Part shown: positions 32,514-42,945 of the stretch, in pieces | How the letters are laid out: every line of letters starts with the position of its first letter | Numbering within the stretch: the first letter of the stretch is position 1 | DNA from: Kineothrix sp. MSJ-39 | GTDB lineage: Bacteria > Bacillota > Clostridia > Lachnospirales > Lachnospiraceae | Direction of reading: 5' to 3' | Length of the DNA: 64,000 nt | NCBI RefSeq assembly: GCF_018917935.1 | Contig: NZ_JAHLPN010000005.1 | Span: 1-64,000 of the forward strand | Notes under the pieces: generated by a model | The model's database searches: none | The model's input: the letters and a program-made list of their open reading frames with translations, nothing else | Told to the model about the DNA's origin: nothing | Program-made: the position numbers and the translations under genes

Positions 32514-33473
32514 TTATTCCTCAGCGTTATTCAGCTCTAAACCGAGCTCTTTCAGCTTCGCTAAAACTTCCTCTAATGACTTACGTCCGAGGTTACGAAC
32601 CTTCATCATATCATCGGAAGTTTTATTTGTTAATTCTTCAACCGTATTGATACCGGCTCTCTTTAAGCAGTTGTATGAACGAACGGATAATTCCAGTTCA
32701 TCAATGCTCATTTCCAGAACTTTTTCTTTCTCGTCGTCTTCTTTTTCTACCATAACTTCTGCAGTCTTGGCATTCTCAGACAGATCGATGAAAAGTCCTA
32801 AATGCTCACTAAGTACCTTAGCTGCAAGGCTTACCGCCTCATCCGGAGCCAACGTGCCATTCGTATAAACATCTAATGTCAGTTTATCATAGTCTGTTAC
32901 CTGTCCGACACGGGTATTTTCTACAGTCATATTGACTCTTTCTACAGGTGTGTAGATAGAATCTACTGCGATAACTCCGATTGGCAGATCTTCTGATTTG
33001 TTCTTTTCAGCACTTACATATCCTCTGCCCTTTGTAATGGTCAGTTCCATGTATAATTTGCTTTCTTTGCCACCACTCAGTGTAGCAATGACCTGATCGG
33101 AATTAACGATTACGATATCCTGGTCACACTGAATATCAGATGCTCTGACAACGCCTTCGCCTTCAAACTCGATATAAGCTGTTTTCGGCTCGTTTGTGGA
33201 ACTCATGTTCTTGATAGCAAGACTCTTTAAGTTCATGATGATTTCTGTTACATCTTCCTTAACACCAGGAATTGAACTGAATTCGTGCAGAACGCCTTCG
33301 ATCTTAACGCGGCTGACAGCAGCGCCAGGTAATGAAGACAGCATGATTCTTCTTAATGAGTTGCCAAGTGTGATTCCATAACCACGCTCTAATGGCTCAA
33401 CTACGAATCTGCCATATTTTCCGTCATCTGAGATTTCAGCAACCTCGATATTAGGTCTCTCAAAATCAAACAC
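32514..33473 (-). CDS. rpoA: DNA-directed RNA polymerase subunit alpha
   Basis: The 319-residue subunit has an N-terminal dimerisation domain (residues 1-230, '[20 protein letters not shown]') and a C-terminal DNA/activator-binding domain (about 250-310, '[17 protein letters not shown]', '[10 protein letters not shown]'). The start codon is GTG, 9 bases after a GGAGGG site. It is preceded by rpsD with a 70-base gap. Confidence 0.98.
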   Translation of the reverse strand: MFDFERPNIEVAEISDDGKYGRFVVEPLERGYGITLGNSLRRIMLSSLPGAAVSRVKIEGVLHEFSSIPGVKEDVTEIIMNLKSLAIKNMSSTNEPKTAYIEFEGEGVVRASDIQCDQDIVIVNSDQVIATLSGGKESKLYMELTITKGRGYVSAEKNKSEDLPIGVIAVDSIYTPVERVNMTVENTRVGQVTDYDKLTLDVYTNGTLAPDEAVSLAAKVLSEHLGLFIDLSENAKTAEVMVEKEDDEKEKVLEMSIDELELSVRSYNCLKRAGINTVEELTNKTSDDMMKVRNLGRKSLEEVLAKLKELGLELNNAEE

Positions 33474-33543
33474 TGTAAATACCCTCCTTACAATATAATT
33501 GTAATATAGCGATCCAGTACAGGAACGCTTCCATGCCTACGAA

Positions 33544-34137
33544 TTATTTAGAATATAATTCGACGATAAGCATTTCGTCAACAGGTACATCAATCATTTC
33601 TCTTGTAGGAAGTGATTTAACAGTTCCTTTTAATCCTTCGATATCCTGATCTAACCATTCCGGAACTAATCTTCCTTCTGTTACTTCTACGATATCTTTG
33701 TATCTCTGTAAGCTCTTGGATTTCTCTCTGATTTCGATCACATCACCAGCTTTTACAAGGTAAGATGGGATATTTACACACTTACCGTTTACCAGTACAT
33801 GCTTGTGATCAACAACCTGTCTAGCTTCTCTTCTTGTTCTTGCAAAGCCAAGACGGAAAACAATGTTGTCTAATCTTCTTTCCAGAAGAATCATTAAGTT
33901 TTCACCAGTCTGACCTTTCATAAGATCAGCTTTTGTATAGTAATTTCTGAAAGGTTTCTCTAATACGCCGTAGATGAATTTAGCTTTCTGTTTCTCACGA
34001 AGCTGCATTCCATACTCACTGACCTTTCTGTTTGCTCTTACAAGCTGACGATTTGACTTCTTGTCATATCCAAGATAGCTTGGCTCAAGACCAAGGGATC
34101 TACATCTTTTTAAAACAGGGACTCTGTTTACTGCCAT
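33544..34137 (-). CDS. rpsD: 30S ribosomal protein S4 (uS4)
   Basis: A 197-residue primary assembly protein of the 30S body and, in many bacteria, the repressor of its own operon. The S4 RNA-binding domain lies at about 90-155 ('[20 protein letters not shown]'). The N terminus '[14 protein letters not shown]' lacks the zinc-binding cysteine set, so it is the zinc-independent type. It lies in the alpha operon, 96 bases after rpsK. Confidence 0.97.
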   Translation of the reverse strand: MAVNRVPVLKRCRSLGLEPSYLGYDKKSNRQLVRANRKVSEYGMQLREKQKAKFIYGVLEKPFRNYYTKADLMKGQTGENLMILLERRLDNIVFRLGFARTRREARQVVDHKHVLVNGKCVNIPSYLVKAGDVIEIREKSKSLQRYKDIVEVTEGRLVPEWLDQDIEGLKGTVKSLPTREMIDVPVDEMLIVELYSK

Positions 34138-34233
34138 TTATTTTTCCTCCTGATATTGTTTACAGTACATAACTGTACTTTCTTCCAACATATTTAACTT
34201 TATTCGTTAACAAATCCAAATCTAGTCTTAGTA

Positions 34234-34629
34234 CTACACACGACGACGCTTTGGTGGACGGCAACCATTATGAGGTACCGGTGTTACGTCACGGATGCTG
34301 GTGACTTCAAGTCCACAAGCCTGTAATGCACGGATAGCTGCTTCACGTCCTGAACCAGGACCTTTTACCATAACATCAACAGTCTTTAAACCATGTACTA
34401 ATGCTGCCTTTGTAGCAGTTTCTGCTGCCATCTGAGCTGCATAAGGAGTAGATTTCTTTGAACCTCTAAATCCCAGACCACCGGCACTTGCCCAGCTAAG
34501 AGCATTTCCTTCGTTATCTGTCAGTGTAACAATTGTATTGTTAAAAGACGCCTGGATATGTGCCTGTCCGTGTTCAACGTTTTTCTTTACACGCTTCTTT
34601 GTTACTTTTTTTGCAACCTGTTTAGCCAT
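34234..34629 (-). CDS. rpsK: 30S ribosomal protein S11 (uS11)
   Basis: A 131-residue platform protein of the 30S subunit. The conserved '[18 protein letters not shown]' C terminus and '[13 protein letters not shown]' are present. It lies 42 bases after rpsM. Confidence 0.97.
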   Translation of the reverse strand: MAKQVAKKVTKKRVKKNVEHGQAHIQASFNNTIVTLTDNEGNALSWASAGGLGFRGSKKSTPYAAQMAAETATKAALVHGLKTVDVMVKGPGSGREAAIRALQACGLEVTSIRDVTPVPHNGCRPPKRRRV

Positions 34630-34671
34630 AATTAAACTAACCTACTTTCTCTCAAACTAAATCCTTATGGA

Positions 34672-35040
34672 TTATTTCTTCTTATTTGCTACTGTTCTCT
34701 TTGGACCCTTACGTGTTCTTGCGTTAGTCTTTGTCTTCTGACCACGAACCGGAAGTCCTTTTCTGTGACGGATACCACGATAGCATCCGATTTCCTGTAA
34801 TCTCTTGATGTTAAGAGCAACTTCTCTTCTTAAATCACCTTCTACTACCTGTGTAGCGTCGATTACTTCACTGATTCTCTTTACTTCGTCGTCTGTTAAA
34901 TCTCTACAACGAGTATCTGGATTAACTTTTGCTTCTGCTAAAATACGATCTGCACTTGTTCTACCGATTCCGTAGATATAAGTTAAACCGATTTCAACAC
35001 GTTTGTCTCTAGGTAAGTCAACACCTGCAATACGAGCCAT
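34672..35040 (-). CDS. rpsM: 30S ribosomal protein S13 (uS13)
   Basis: A 122-residue protein of the 30S head that contacts tRNA and the 50S subunit. The N-terminal '[20 protein letters not shown]' and C-terminal '[15 protein letters not shown]' are typical. The reading frame is open to 35115, but ATG at 35040 has GGAGG upstream and gives the normal length. An unusually long, hairpin-rich spacer of 258 bases separates it from rpmJ. Confidence 0.97.
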   Translation of the reverse strand: MARIAGVDLPRDKRVEIGLTYIYGIGRTSADRILAEAKVNPDTRCRDLTDDEVKRISEVIDATQVVEGDLRREVALNIKRLQEIGCYRGIRHRKGLPVRGQKTKTNARTRKGPKRTVANKKK

Positions 35041-35298
35041 TTTCAATTCCTCCGTTTTCCGGGTACTTTTTGTACCTAAACTTAATGTTACTAATTGACT
35101 GGGGCATAAACACAAAAATGCCCAACCGGAATACTCCGGTCTTTCCGATACTAAGCTTCTGAATTCTCGGTATCAATAAGTAATTCTCCGTAGGCTCACT
35201 ACGTAAAATTATCTTAATCAGCCTATCTTTTGACGGAAAGATAAGCTGTCAGCCGCTAAATCTTGATACTGGATAATCCTGGTCTGTTTATTATTGGA
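35041..35298 (-). promoter_or_regulatory. Structured leader before rpsM (candidate S4-type control region)
   Basis: The 258-base rpmJ-rpsM spacer contains several strong stems: TATCTTT/AAAGATA (35224-35243), GTAG/CTAC in the middle, ACCGGA/TCCGGT (35125-35140), GGGCAT/ATGCCC (35102-35123) and GGTAC/GTACC close to the ribosome site. No ORF is convincing. In other bacteria the alpha operon is repressed by S4 at a structured mRNA site before rpsM, so the location fits. The structural match was not computed. Confidence 0.45.
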
Positions 35299-35412
35299 TT
35301 AGCCCTGTACCTGTTTGTGTTTTGGGTTTTCACAGATTACTCTGATTTTTCCCTTTCTTTTGATGACTTTGCACTTTTCGCAAATTGGTTTTACTGATGA
35401 TCTAACTTTCAC
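35299..35412 (-). CDS. rpmJ: 50S ribosomal protein L36 (bL36)
   Basis: A 37-residue protein read from a GTG start (35410-35412) 7 bases after GGAGGG. It begins '[15 protein letters not shown]' and ends 'NPKHKQVQG'. The four zinc ligands C-x2-C ... C ... H are intact: Cys11, Cys14, Cys27 and His32, so this is the zinc-binding form. It lies 81 bases after infA. Confidence 0.95.
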   Translation of the reverse strand: MKVRSSVKPICEKCKVIKRKGKIRVICENPKHKQVQG

Positions 35413-35493
35413 GTTAAACCCTCCTTTCAAAAAAGACCGTTTTACATTATAGCATGGCAAATTTGCATTTGCAATACTTTCATAAAATAATTT

Positions 35494-35712
35494 TTATTTA
35501 TCTCTCCAGATGATTCTTCCCTTTGAAAGGTCATACGGGGATAACTCCAGTGTTACTTTATCGCCCGGTAAGATACGGATGAAATTCTGACGCAGCTTAC
35601 CGCTGATATGTGCAAGCACCTTGTGTCCATTTTCCAGTTCAACCTGAAACATGGTGTTTGGCAGCTTTTCCACTACTGTTCCTTCGATTTCAATGACATC
35701 TGCTTTTGACAT
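35494..35712 (-). CDS. infA: Translation initiation factor IF-1
   Basis: A 72-residue single OB-fold protein that occupies the A site during initiation ('[20 protein letters not shown]', '[18 protein letters not shown]'). The frame is open to 35733, but ATG at 35712 with GGAG upstream gives the normal length. It starts 1 base after the KOW-domain gene. Confidence 0.97.
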   Translation of the reverse strand: MSKADVIEIEGTVVEKLPNTMFQVELENGHKVLAHISGKLRQNFIRILPGDKVTLELSPYDLSKGRIIWRDK

Positions 35713-35713
35713 T

Positions 35714-36010
35714 TTACTCCTCCACTTGACCACTCTTTATCAGTTTAATTGTTCTCTTGATCTCCTCATCTCTGACAGGCTCTTTTGCTTCCAGCTTCTG
35801 TCTGAGCTCTTTCAGTGCTTCATTTTCCTTTTTCCAGATCTGGATATGCTTTTTGTTTTTCTTTTTCGGCTTTGCGACCGGTCTGTATTTTCCATCCGTA
35901 AGCCATACATATTCGTCTGTTTCTTCTATTATGATATATAAGGTATCTTTATCGTGTCCGGCTTTCGCCGCAGCTAACATTCCTACCATATGATCCGTTC
36001 CTTTTTTCAT
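35714..36010 (-). CDS. KOW/L14e-like RNA-binding protein
   Basis: A small, basic 98-residue protein. Residues 8-50 ('[20 protein letters not shown]' then '[18 protein letters not shown]') resemble the KOW-type domain of the ribosomal L14e/L6e-like proteins encoded between map and infA in many Firmicutes; the rest is a charged helix. It may associate with the ribosome, but its role is not established. The start could also be the ATG of 'MVGM'. It is embedded in the operon with 22- and 1-base gaps. Confidence 0.75.
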   Translation of the reverse strand: MKKGTDHMVGMLAAAKAGHDKDTLYIIIEETDEYVWLTDGKYRPVAKPKKKNKKHIQIWKKENEALKELRQKLEAKEPVRDEEIKRTIKLIKSGQVEE

Positions 36011-36032
36011 TGTATTGTGACCGGAATATTTA

Positions 36033-36788
36033 TCATAACAGTGTCAGGATCTCAGGCTCACCGTCCGGTGTGATGGCGATGGTGTTTTCATAATGAGCGG
36101 AATAGGTTCCGTCCTCTGTTACAACTGTCCAGTCGTCATCCAGCCATTCCACATCGCTTCTTCCGATATTGATCATCGGTTCGATCGCAAGTGTCATACC
36201 TGCACAAAGCTTAATGCCTTTTTTCTTCTGTCTGAAGTTCGGGATCTGTGGATCCTCATGTAAATGAGTTCCGATTCCGTGTCCGACCAGATCTGTTACG
36301 ATACCATAGCCGAACTGGCTGATATAGTCATCGATCCGATTGGAAATATCATACAGATGATTTCCGGCAACTGCCATTTTTATTCCCTCAAAAAAGCTCT
36401 GTTTTGTTCTGTCGATCAAAAGCTGTGCTTCCTCACTGACCTTTCCGACCGGATAGGTTCTGGCTGCATCGGAATGATATCCCTTGTAGATCAGACCTGC
36501 ATCCAGGCTGACGATATCGCCTTCCTGCAGGATCCTGCTTGCCTTCGGGATTCCATGTACAACCTCGTCATTTACGGAAACACAGATAGAAGCCGGATAT
36601 CCGTTATAATGTAAGAAATTCGGCACACAATCATAACCTCTGATCAGCTTTTCTCCAAGCTGATCGATCTCGAGAGTAGAAATACCCGGTTTCACAAACT
36701 CTCCAAGCTTTGCGTGAACCTCTGCCAGGATCTTTCCTGAGTCACGCATTAAACCAAGTTCTCTTGCGGATTTTACTGTAACTGCCAT
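36033..36788 (-). CDS. map: Methionine aminopeptidase, type I
   Basis: A 251-residue dimetal enzyme removing N-terminal Met. The metal ligands Asp, Asp, His, Glu, Glu are seen in 'LDAGLIYKGYHSDAART', 'GHGIGTHLHEDP' and 'LAIEPMINIG'. It lies 2 bases after adk, the usual secY-adk-map-infA order. Confidence 0.97.
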   Translation of the reverse strand: MAVTVKSARELGLMRDSGKILAEVHAKLGEFVKPGISTLEIDQLGEKLIRGYDCVPNFLHYNGYPASICVSVNDEVVHGIPKASRILQEGDIVSLDAGLIYKGYHSDAARTYPVGKVSEEAQLLIDRTKQSFFEGIKMAVAGNHLYDISNRIDDYISQFGYGIVTDLVGHGIGTHLHEDPQIPNFRQKKKGIKLCAGMTLAIEPMINIGRSDVEWLDDDWTVVTEDGTYSAHYENTIAITPDGEPEILTLL

Positions 36789-36790
36789 TT

Positions 36791-37435
36791 TTATTCTCCT
36801 AAAATTGCAACGATAGCTTTGAATACATCCTGCATATCGACTGTTCCGTCAACTGTTTTCAGCACACCCTTCTTTGTATAGAAGTCGATCAGTGGCTGTG
36901 TCTGTTTGTGATAAACATCCAGACGGTTCTTAACTGTCTCCGGCTTGTCGTCATCACGAAGGATCAGCTCGCTGCCACATCTATCACATATTCCTTCTTT
37001 CTTTGGTGGAACATGTACAACATGATAGGTAGCTCCACAGGAAACACATGCACGTCTGCCTGACATTCTCTTTACAATGTTTTCGTCCGGTACATCTACA
37101 TCGATCGCATAATCGATAGATTCACCCAGCTCAGCAAGTGCCTTATCCAGTACTTCTGCCTGTGGGATCGTTCTTGGGAAACCATCCAGTACATAACCGT
37201 TCTTGCAATCCGGCTGTGAAACTCTGTCAAGCAGGATCTTTACTGTCAGTTCATCCGGAACTAAAAGTCCCTGATCCATATACTTCTTAGCTTCCATACC
37301 AAGCTCTGTACCGTTTTTGATGTTTGCTCTGAAAATATCGCCTGTTGATACGTGCGGAACACCGTATTTATCAGCGATCATTTTAGCCTGTGTTCCTTTT
37401 CCTGCGCCCGGAGCGCCTAACATAATGATTTTCAT
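36791..37435 (-). CDS. adk: Adenylate kinase
   Basis: A 214-residue kinase interconverting ATP + AMP and 2 ADP. The P-loop GAPGAGKGT is at residues 7-15 and '[11 protein letters not shown]' is typical. The long LID carries four Cys in 'CVSCGATYH' and 'CDRC', the zinc form of Gram-positive Adk. Start at 37435 has GGAGG upstream; the frame is open to 37501. Confidence 0.97.
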   Translation of the reverse strand: MKIIMLGAPGAGKGTQAKMIADKYGVPHVSTGDIFRANIKNGTELGMEAKKYMDQGLLVPDELTVKILLDRVSQPDCKNGYVLDGFPRTIPQAEVLDKALAELGESIDYAIDVDVPDENIVKRMSGRRACVSCGATYHVVHVPPKKEGICDRCGSELILRDDDKPETVKNRLDVYHKQTQPLIDFYTKKGVLKTVDGTVDMQDVFKAIVAILGE

Positions 37436-37467
37436 TTTTCTCCTCCACTTGTCTTTAAGCACTATGA

Positions 37468-37528
37468 CGAAAAACGACTCATGGGACAAGCGAATACTCA
37501 CCTGTCCCAGAATACATTTGTCGTTTCG
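37468..37528 (-). promoter_or_regulatory. Two-tier hairpin in the secY-adk spacer
   Basis: CGAAACGAC pairs with GTCGTTTTTCG (37520-37528 with 37468-37478) and encloses a second stem GGGACA/TGTCCC. The 61-base structure fills most of the 103-base secY-adk gap. It could be an attenuator, processing site or r-protein target. There is no T-run directly after it. Confidence 0.5.
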
Positions 37529-37538
37529 ACTATTTCAT

Positions 37539-38858
37539 TTAAGCATTTAAAAAGCCTTTATAATTACGAACCAGCATTAAGGACTCGATCTGTTTGATTG
37601 TCTCTAAGATTACGCTGACAATAATGATGAGACTTGTTCCGCCGAAGGAAACATTTGCACCAAATACTCCGTTGAAGAAGAACGGAATGACAGCGATAAT
37701 GATAAGGCCAACAGCCCCGATAAAAATAATATAGTTCAAAATACCTGTCAAGTAATCTGTCGTTGGCTTACCAGGTCTGATACCCGGGATAAAGCCACCC
37801 TGCTTTTTAATGTTATTGGATACTTCTAACGGATTAAATGTGATCGATGTGTAGAAGTATGCGAAGAATACAACTAATACAACGTAGATCGCCAATCCGA
37901 TGTTATAAATCGGAAGAGAAGGATTACACCAGTTACCCTGATTTAATACCTTTAATACCTCTCCCCAGAAGCCTGTTCCCTGATAACCTGCCAGCTGACA
38001 GATCACGATCGGGAACTGCATCAGTGATGATGCAAAGATGATCGGAATAACACCTGCTGTGTTAATCTTCAGTGGAATGCTTGTTGTCTGTCCGCCATAT
38101 GTTTTATGACCCTGAATCTTCTTTGCATACTGAACCGGGATTTTTCTGACGCCATCATTTAAGATGATAACAAGGACAACCATTCCTACGATAATTGCCA
38201 TGATCACAACTGCTGAGATCACAGACAATGTAATAGTAGATGCACTCTTTACGAACTGCTCATATAATGTAGCAAGATCGGATGGCATACGGGATACGAT
38301 GTTGATCGTCAGTACGATTGAAATACCGTTACCAACGCCGTGCTCTGTGATCTGCTCGCCGATCCACATGATAAATGCACTACCTGCTGTCAGCGCTACG
38401 ATGACTACGATGTAATCGAGTACAACGGAATCCTTCTGCAGAAGACCACTGTTACCGAATCCGATCGCCATAGCTGCTGCTTCGATCAAAGAAAGACCAA
38501 CTGTCACATAACGTGTGATCGTTGCGATTTTCTTTCTTCCATCTTCTCCATCCTTCTGCATTTCTTCCAACTTCGGAATTGCGATCGTCAGAAGCTGCAT
38601 GATAATGGAACTAGTGATATATGGTGTGATATTCAACGCAAATACTGACATGTTCATGAAAGAACCACCGGTAAATGCATCGAAAAAATTAAATGCTCCA
38701 TTTGACTGAGCTGCAAACCAGTCAGCAAAATAAGTACGATTGACACCCGGAACAGGCAGCTGTGATCCAAAACGGATCACAACTAACATTGCCAGTGTAA
38801 ACAACAGTCTGTTACGAATATCTTTGATCTTAAAAGCATTCTTTAAAGTTGTTAACAT
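37539..38858 (-). CDS. secY: Preprotein translocase subunit SecY
   Basis: A 439-residue channel subunit with 10 membrane helices. Typical segments are 'RLLFTLAMLVVIRFGSQLPVPGV' in the first helix region, and 'GNGISIVLTINIVSRMP' and 'FIPGIRPGKPTTDYL' further on. The start overlaps the rplO stop by one base. Confidence 0.97.
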   Translation of the reverse strand: MLTTLKNAFKIKDIRNRLLFTLAMLVVIRFGSQLPVPGVNRTYFADWFAAQSNGAFNFFDAFTGGSFMNMSVFALNITPYITSSIIMQLLTIAIPKLEEMQKDGEDGRKKIATITRYVTVGLSLIEAAAMAIGFGNSGLLQKDSVVLDYIVVIVALTAGSAFIMWIGEQITEHGVGNGISIVLTINIVSRMPSDLATLYEQFVKSASTITLSVISAVVIMAIIVGMVVLVIILNDGVRKIPVQYAKKIQGHKTYGGQTTSIPLKINTAGVIPIIFASSLMQFPIVICQLAGYQGTGFWGEVLKVLNQGNWCNPSLPIYNIGLAIYVVLVVFFAYFYTSITFNPLEVSNNIKKQGGFIPGIRPGKPTTDYLTGILNYIIFIGAVGLIIIAVIPFFFNGVFGANVSFGGTSLIIIVSVILETIKQIESLMLVRNYKGFLNA

Positions 38859-39298
38859 TAGATCACCTCTACTGTTCCACCAACTGCCTCAATTTTTTCT
38901 TTAGCAGATGCGCTTACTGCATCAACTTTAACATTGAGCTTCTTGGTTATTTCTCCATTTCCGAGGATTTTAACTCCATCACGTGGGTTCTTAACGATAC
39001 CAGCTTCCATTAAAGCTGCTACATCAACAGTAGCTCCATCTTCGAATTTATCTAATGCTGAAATATTAATACTAACGATGTCTTTCGAATTGCGGTTCTT
39101 GAAGCCTCTCTTAGGAAGTCTTCTGTATAATGGCATCTGTCCACCTTCGAAACCAATTCTTGGTGCTCCGGAACGAGCCTTCTGTCCTTTGTGACCCTTA
39201 CCAGCTGTCTTACCATTTCCTGAACCGTGTCCACGACCTCTTCTAAAATTATCACTGTGTTTAGAACCTGCTGCAGGCTGTAAATTTGATAATTCCAT
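38858..39298 (-). CDS. rplO: 50S ribosomal protein L15 (uL15)
   Basis: A 146-residue late-assembly 50S protein. The Gly/Arg/Lys-rich N-terminal arm '[20 protein letters not shown]' threads into rRNA; the globular C-terminal half follows. It lies 21 bases after rpmD. Confidence 0.97.
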   Translation of the reverse strand: MELSNLQPAAGSKHSDNFRRGRGHGSGNGKTAGKGHKGQKARSGAPRIGFEGGQMPLYRRLPKRGFKNRNSKDIVSINISALDKFEDGATVDVAALMEAGIVKNPRDGVKILGNGEITKKLNVKVDAVSASAKEKIEAVGGTVEVI

Positions 39299-39319
39299 TA
39301 TGACACCTCCTTATCTGTT

Positions 39320-39505
39320 TTATGCTTCTTCAACTTTTACTAAGTGTCTTACCTGCTGAACCATACCTCTTGTGCATGCATTGTCAGGTAATTCCACTGT
39401 CTTATTAACTTTCTTTAAACCAAGTGCTGCTACAGTTGCTTTGTGCTTTGGGATCGCACCGATTGTAGATTTCACTAAAGTTACTTTTAATGTCTTTTCT
39501 GCCAT
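39320..39505 (-). CDS. rpmD: 50S ribosomal protein L30 (uL30)
   Basis: A 61-residue protein ('LVKSTIGAIPKHKATVAALG', 'MVQQVRHLVKVEE') of the short bacterial type. It lies between rpsE and rplO in canonical spc order. Confidence 0.96.
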   Translation of the reverse strand: MAEKTLKVTLVKSTIGAIPKHKATVAALGLKKVNKTVELPDNACTRGMVQQVRHLVKVEEA

Positions 39506-39518
39506 TTCTATCTCCTCC

Positions 39519-40028
39519 CTAAGCCATGATTTCGCTGACAGATTTGCCGCGGTTCTTAGCTACTTCTTCTGGAGTTTTGAGCTGGCTAAGACCTTCAATA
39601 GATGCCAGAACTACGTTCTGCTTATTGTTAGATCCTAAAGATTTTGTACGAATATTCTTAATACCTGCAAGTTCACAAACGATACGTGCAGGACCACCAG
39701 CGATGATACCAGTACCTTCAGGAGCTTTCTTCAGAAGAACAGACGCACTTCCGAATTTACCGATATTGTCATGTGTAACACTACCGAACTCGTCTAATGC
39801 TACAGAAACCATGTTCTTGATCGCATCTTCTTTACCTTTGCGGATTGCTTCCGGGATTTCAGTCGCTTTGCCGAGGCCAGCGCCTACATGTCCGTTACCA
39901 TCTCCAACAACAACTAAAGCTGTGAAGCGCATGTTACGGCCACCCTTAACAACCTTAGTAACACGTTTAATGGAAACAACTTTTTCGTTTAATTCCATGC
40001 TGCTTGTGTCAATGATTGTACGTTTCAT
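39519..40028 (-). CDS. rpsE: 30S ribosomal protein S5 (uS5)
   Basis: A 169-residue protein near the decoding centre, with the double-stranded RNA-binding domain at the N-terminal side ('[20 protein letters not shown]') and the C-terminal S5 domain ('[20 protein letters not shown]'). Confidence 0.97.
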   Translation of the reverse strand: MKRTIIDTSSMELNEKVVSIKRVTKVVKGGRNMRFTALVVVGDGNGHVGAGLGKATEIPEAIRKGKEDAIKNMVSVALDEFGSVTHDNIGKFGSASVLLKKAPEGTGIIAGGPARIVCELAGIKNIRTKSLGSNNKQNVVLASIEGLSQLKTPEEVAKNRGKSVSEIMA

Positions 40029-40045
40029 GTGTTCTTTCTCCCTTC

Positions 40046-40414
40046 CTAAAATTCTAAGCCAGCTTCTCTGGCTGCTTCTGCTAATGCTGCGATTTTACCC
40101 TGGTATATAAAGCCGCCTCTATCAAAGACTACTGTGTTAATACCTTTTTCTAATGCTCTCTTCGCAATTACAGTTCCTAAATATGCTGCTGCATCAACGT
40201 TGTTGGTTTTCTCAAGTTCTGCTTTGATGTCTTTTTCAAGAGTAGAAGCAGCTACTAAAGTGTTACCAACTGTATCATCGATAATTTGAGCATACATATG
40301 ATTATTACTTCTGAACACAGCAAGACGAGGTCTCTCAGCAGTACCAGAGAAACGGTTACGCATTCTGTTGTGCTTCTTTACACGAATTTTCTGTCTAGAT
40401 TCTTTACTAACCAT
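40046..40414 (-). CDS. rplR: 50S ribosomal protein L18 (uL18)
   Basis: A 122-residue 5S rRNA-binding protein with the basic N-terminal tail '[19 protein letters not shown]' and terminal '[17 protein letters not shown]'. Together with L5 it docks the central protuberance. Confidence 0.97.
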   Translation of the reverse strand: MVSKESRQKIRVKKHNRMRNRFSGTAERPRLAVFRSNNHMYAQIIDDTVGNTLVAASTLEKDIKAELEKTNNVDAAAYLGTVIAKRALEKGINTVVFDRGGFIYQGKIAALAEAAREAGLEF

Positions 40415-40431
40415 TTTTACACTCTCCTTAT

Positions 40432-40974
40432 CTATTTCTTACCAGTCTTACCAACTTTACGTCTGATAACTTCATCAGCATACTTGATACCTTTGCCCTT
40501 GTAAGGTTCAGGTCTTCTCTTGTCTCTGATTTCAGCCGCGAATTGACCAACTTTTTCTTTGTCGATACCTTTTACGATAATGATGTTCTGTCCGTCAAGA
40601 ACAGTTTCAATACCTTCAGGATCTTCCATTTCTACCGGATGAGAGTAACCTAAGTTTAATACTAACTTTTTACCCTGTTTTGCTGCTCTGTAACCTACAC
40701 CGTTTACTTCCAGTTTCTTTTCGTAACCATCAGTAACACCGATTACCATGTTGTTCAGCAGGGATCTTGTCAGACCATGTAAAGATTTCATTTTCTTTAA
40801 ATCATTAGGTCTTGTTACAACGATATGTCCATCTTCTAATTTGATTTCCATCTCTGCAGGAAGCACTCTTTCCAGTGTTCCCTTAGGACCTTTCACGGTC
40901 ACTTTGTTATTTTCTGCAATATCAACAGTAACACCTGCTGGTACCGCGATTGGCATTCTTCCTATACGTGACAT
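40432..40974 (-). CDS. rplF: 50S ribosomal protein L6 (uL6)
   Basis: A 180-residue two-lobed protein close to the factor-binding site ('[15 protein letters not shown]' start, '[20 protein letters not shown]' near the end). It lies 53 bases after rpsH. Confidence 0.97.
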   Translation of the reverse strand: MSRIGRMPIAVPAGVTVDIAENNKVTVKGPKGTLERVLPAEMEIKLEDGHIVVTRPNDLKKMKSLHGLTRSLLNNMVIGVTDGYEKKLEVNGVGYRAAKQGKKLVLNLGYSHPVEMEDPEGIETVLDGQNIIIVKGIDKEKVGQFAAEIRDKRRPEPYKGKGIKYADEVIRRKVGKTGKK

Positions 40975-41027
40975 GCCCGTACCTCCTATAAATTTTTACT
41001 AGGTTGCTTGTTTCCTTTGCTTCGTTA

Positions 41028-41429
41028 TTACCAAACGAATGCTAATACCTCTCCACCGACCTGAAGCTCTCTTGCTTTCTTGTCTGTTACAACACCTTTG
41101 TTTGTAGAGATGATCGCGATACCAAGTCCTCCAAGAACTCTTGGCAGCTCATCTTTACCGGCGTAAACACGAAGTCCCGGTTTAGAGATTCTCTTGATTC
41201 CTGTGATGATCTTTTCGTTCTTATCAGCACCATACTTCAGTGCGATGCGGATTGTCTTGAAGTTACCATCATCAACCAGATCATATTTCTGGATATAACC
41301 TTCATCTACAAGGATGTCTGCAATAGCAAGTTTCATCTTTGATGAAGGAACATCAACTGTATCATGTTTTGCAGTATTTGCATTACGGATTCTTGTAAGC
41401 ATATCTGCAATTGGATCGCTCATTGTCAT
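41028..41429 (-). CDS. rpsH: 30S ribosomal protein S8 (uS8)
   Basis: A 133-residue protein binding helix 21 of 16S rRNA ('[15 protein letters not shown]', '[18 protein letters not shown]'). In E. coli S8 represses the spc operon by binding near rplE; such control is unknown here. Confidence 0.97.
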   Translation of the reverse strand: MTMSDPIADMLTRIRNANTAKHDTVDVPSSKMKLAIADILVDEGYIQKYDLVDDGNFKTIRIALKYGADKNEKIITGIKRISKPGLRVYAGKDELPRVLGGLGIAIISTNKGVVTDKKARELQVGGEVLAFVW

Positions 41430-41454
41430 TTTGAATTGCCTCCTTCTTCTAATC

Positions 41455-41640
41455 TTACCAGCTGGCTTTCTTTACGCCTGGGATCTGTCCTTTATAAGCT
41501 AATTCACGGAAGCAAATTCTACAAATTCCGTATTTTTTCAAAACTGAATGTGGACGTCCACAGATTTTGCAACGTGTGTATTCTCTGGTAGAGAACTTTG
41601 CAGGACGCTGCTGTTTTACTTTCATCGAAGTCTTAGCCAT
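41455..41640 (-). CDS. rpsN: 30S ribosomal protein S14, zinc-binding type (uS14)
   Basis: The short 61-residue form with four zinc-binding cysteines, C-x2-C in 'RCKICGRPH' and C-x2-C in '[11 protein letters not shown]'. This is the type-Z S14 common in Firmicutes; no zinc-free paralogue lies in this window. Confidence 0.97.
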   Translation of the reverse strand: MAKTSMKVKQQRPAKFSTREYTRCKICGRPHSVLKKYGICRICFRELAYKGQIPGVKKASW

Positions 41641-41654
41641 GAATTTACCTCCTA

Positions 41655-42194
41655 TTATTTTGCAAATGGCATATTGAATAATCTTAATAACTCACGAGCT
41701 TCTTCATCAGTCTTAGCTGTTGTTACGAAGATAACATCCATACCTCTTACTTTATCTACCTTATCGTATTCGATTTCAGGGAAGATGATCTGCTCCTTGA
41801 TACCAAGTGCATAGTTTCCTCTGCCGTCAAATGCGTTAGGATTAACACCTCTAAAGTCACGAACTCGAGGCAGTGCAAGGTTTACCAGACGATCTAAGAA
41901 TTCATACATCTTTTCGCCACGAAGTGTTGTCTTGCATCCGATTGCCTGACCTTCTCTGATTTTGAAGTTAGCAACTGAATTTTTAGCCTTTGTAGTTACG
42001 ACTTTCTGTCCTGTGATTGTTTCCATATCCTTTACAGCGGATTCCAGAGCCTTGGCATTGTCCTTAGCTTCTCCGACACCCATGTTCAGGACGATCTTAT
42101 CGATCTTCGGAACTTCCATGATATTTTTATAACCAAACTTCTTGATCATAGCATCTACGATCTCGTCTTTATACATATCTTTAAGTCTGCTCAC
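41655..42194 (-). CDS. rplE: 50S ribosomal protein L5 (uL5)
   Basis: A 179-residue 5S rRNA-binding protein ('[20 protein letters not shown]', '[19 protein letters not shown]'). Encoded between rplX and rpsN as usual. Confidence 0.97.
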   Translation of the reverse strand: MSRLKDMYKDEIVDAMIKKFGYKNIMEVPKIDKIVLNMGVGEAKDNAKALESAVKDMETITGQKVVTTKAKNSVANFKIREGQAIGCKTTLRGEKMYEFLDRLVNLALPRVRDFRGVNPNAFDGRGNYALGIKEQIIFPEIEYDKVDKVRGMDVIFVTTAKTDEEARELLRLFNMPFAK

Positions 42195-42217
42195 GTGTCT
42201 AGACCTCCTCTCTCCAA

Positions 42218-42538
42218 TTAGTCGATTACTTCTCCTGTTGATTTTGCAAAACGAACTTTCTTATCGCCGTCCATCTTGAAGCCAACCTTTGTTGTCTTTC
42301 CTTTATGAACATACATAACATTGGAGATATCGATTGGAGCTTCCTTCTCGATGATTCCGCCGTTTGGATTAGCTGCTGAAGGTTTTGTGTGCTTTGTAAC
42401 CTTGTTAACACCTTCTACAACAACTCTTCCGTTCTTATGGTCTACAGAAATGACTTTACCTTCTTTGCCTTTGCATTTTACTGCATCGCCGACCATAACC
42501 TTAACTGTATCGCCTTTTTTAATCTTTGATGTTGCCAT
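42218..42538 (-). CDS. rplX: 50S ribosomal protein L24 (uL24)
   Basis: A 106-residue 50S assembly initiator with an N-terminal KOW motif ('[20 protein letters not shown]'). It lies 10 bases after rplN. Confidence 0.97.
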   Translation of the reverse strand: MATSKIKKGDTVKVMVGDAVKCKGKEGKVISVDHKNGRVVVEGVNKVTKHTKPSAANPNGGIIEKEAPIDISNVMYVHKGKTTKVGFKMDGDKKVRFAKSTGEVID

Positions 42539-42548
42539 AGTGAACCTC

Positions 42549-42917
42549 CTATAATACTTCCGGAGCTAAGGAAACAATTTTCATAAACTGTTTGTCACGA
42601 AGCTCTCTTGCTACTGGCCCAAAAATACGAGTTCCTCTTGGAGTCTTATCATCTTTAATGATAACAGCAGCATTTTCGTCAAATTTGATATAGGAACCGT
42701 CTTTACGACGAGCGCCCTTAACCGTACGTACAACTACAGCTTTTACGACATCGCCTTTTTTTACAACGCCGCCTGGTGTTGCATCTTTAACAGTAGCAAC
42801 GATTACATCGCCAATGTTTGCATATCTTCTAGTTGATCCACCCATAACACGGATACAAAGAATCTCTTTTGCACCAGTATTATCAGCAACCTTAAGTCTG
42901 CTTTCCTGTTGTATCAT
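42549..42917 (-). CDS. rplN: 50S ribosomal protein L14 (uL14)
   Basis: A 122-residue intersubunit-bridge protein that is also the target of the silencing factor RsfS. It begins '[20 protein letters not shown]' and ends '[10 protein letters not shown]', invariant features. Confidence 0.98.
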   Translation of the reverse strand: MIQQESRLKVADNTGAKEILCIRVMGGSTRRYANIGDVIVATVKDATPGGVVKKGDVVKAVVVRTVKGARRKDGSYIKFDENAAVIIKDDKTPRGTRIFGPVARELRDKQFMKIVSLAPEVL

Positions 42918-42945
42918 GCCAATTCTCCTTCCAAATATTGTAAGA

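Noticed and set aside
35041-35298. Search for a tRNA or T-box in the long spacers (also 48254-48914 and 3760-4413)
   Set aside because: No cloverleaf with conserved T-arm, CCA end or T-box core was found by eye.
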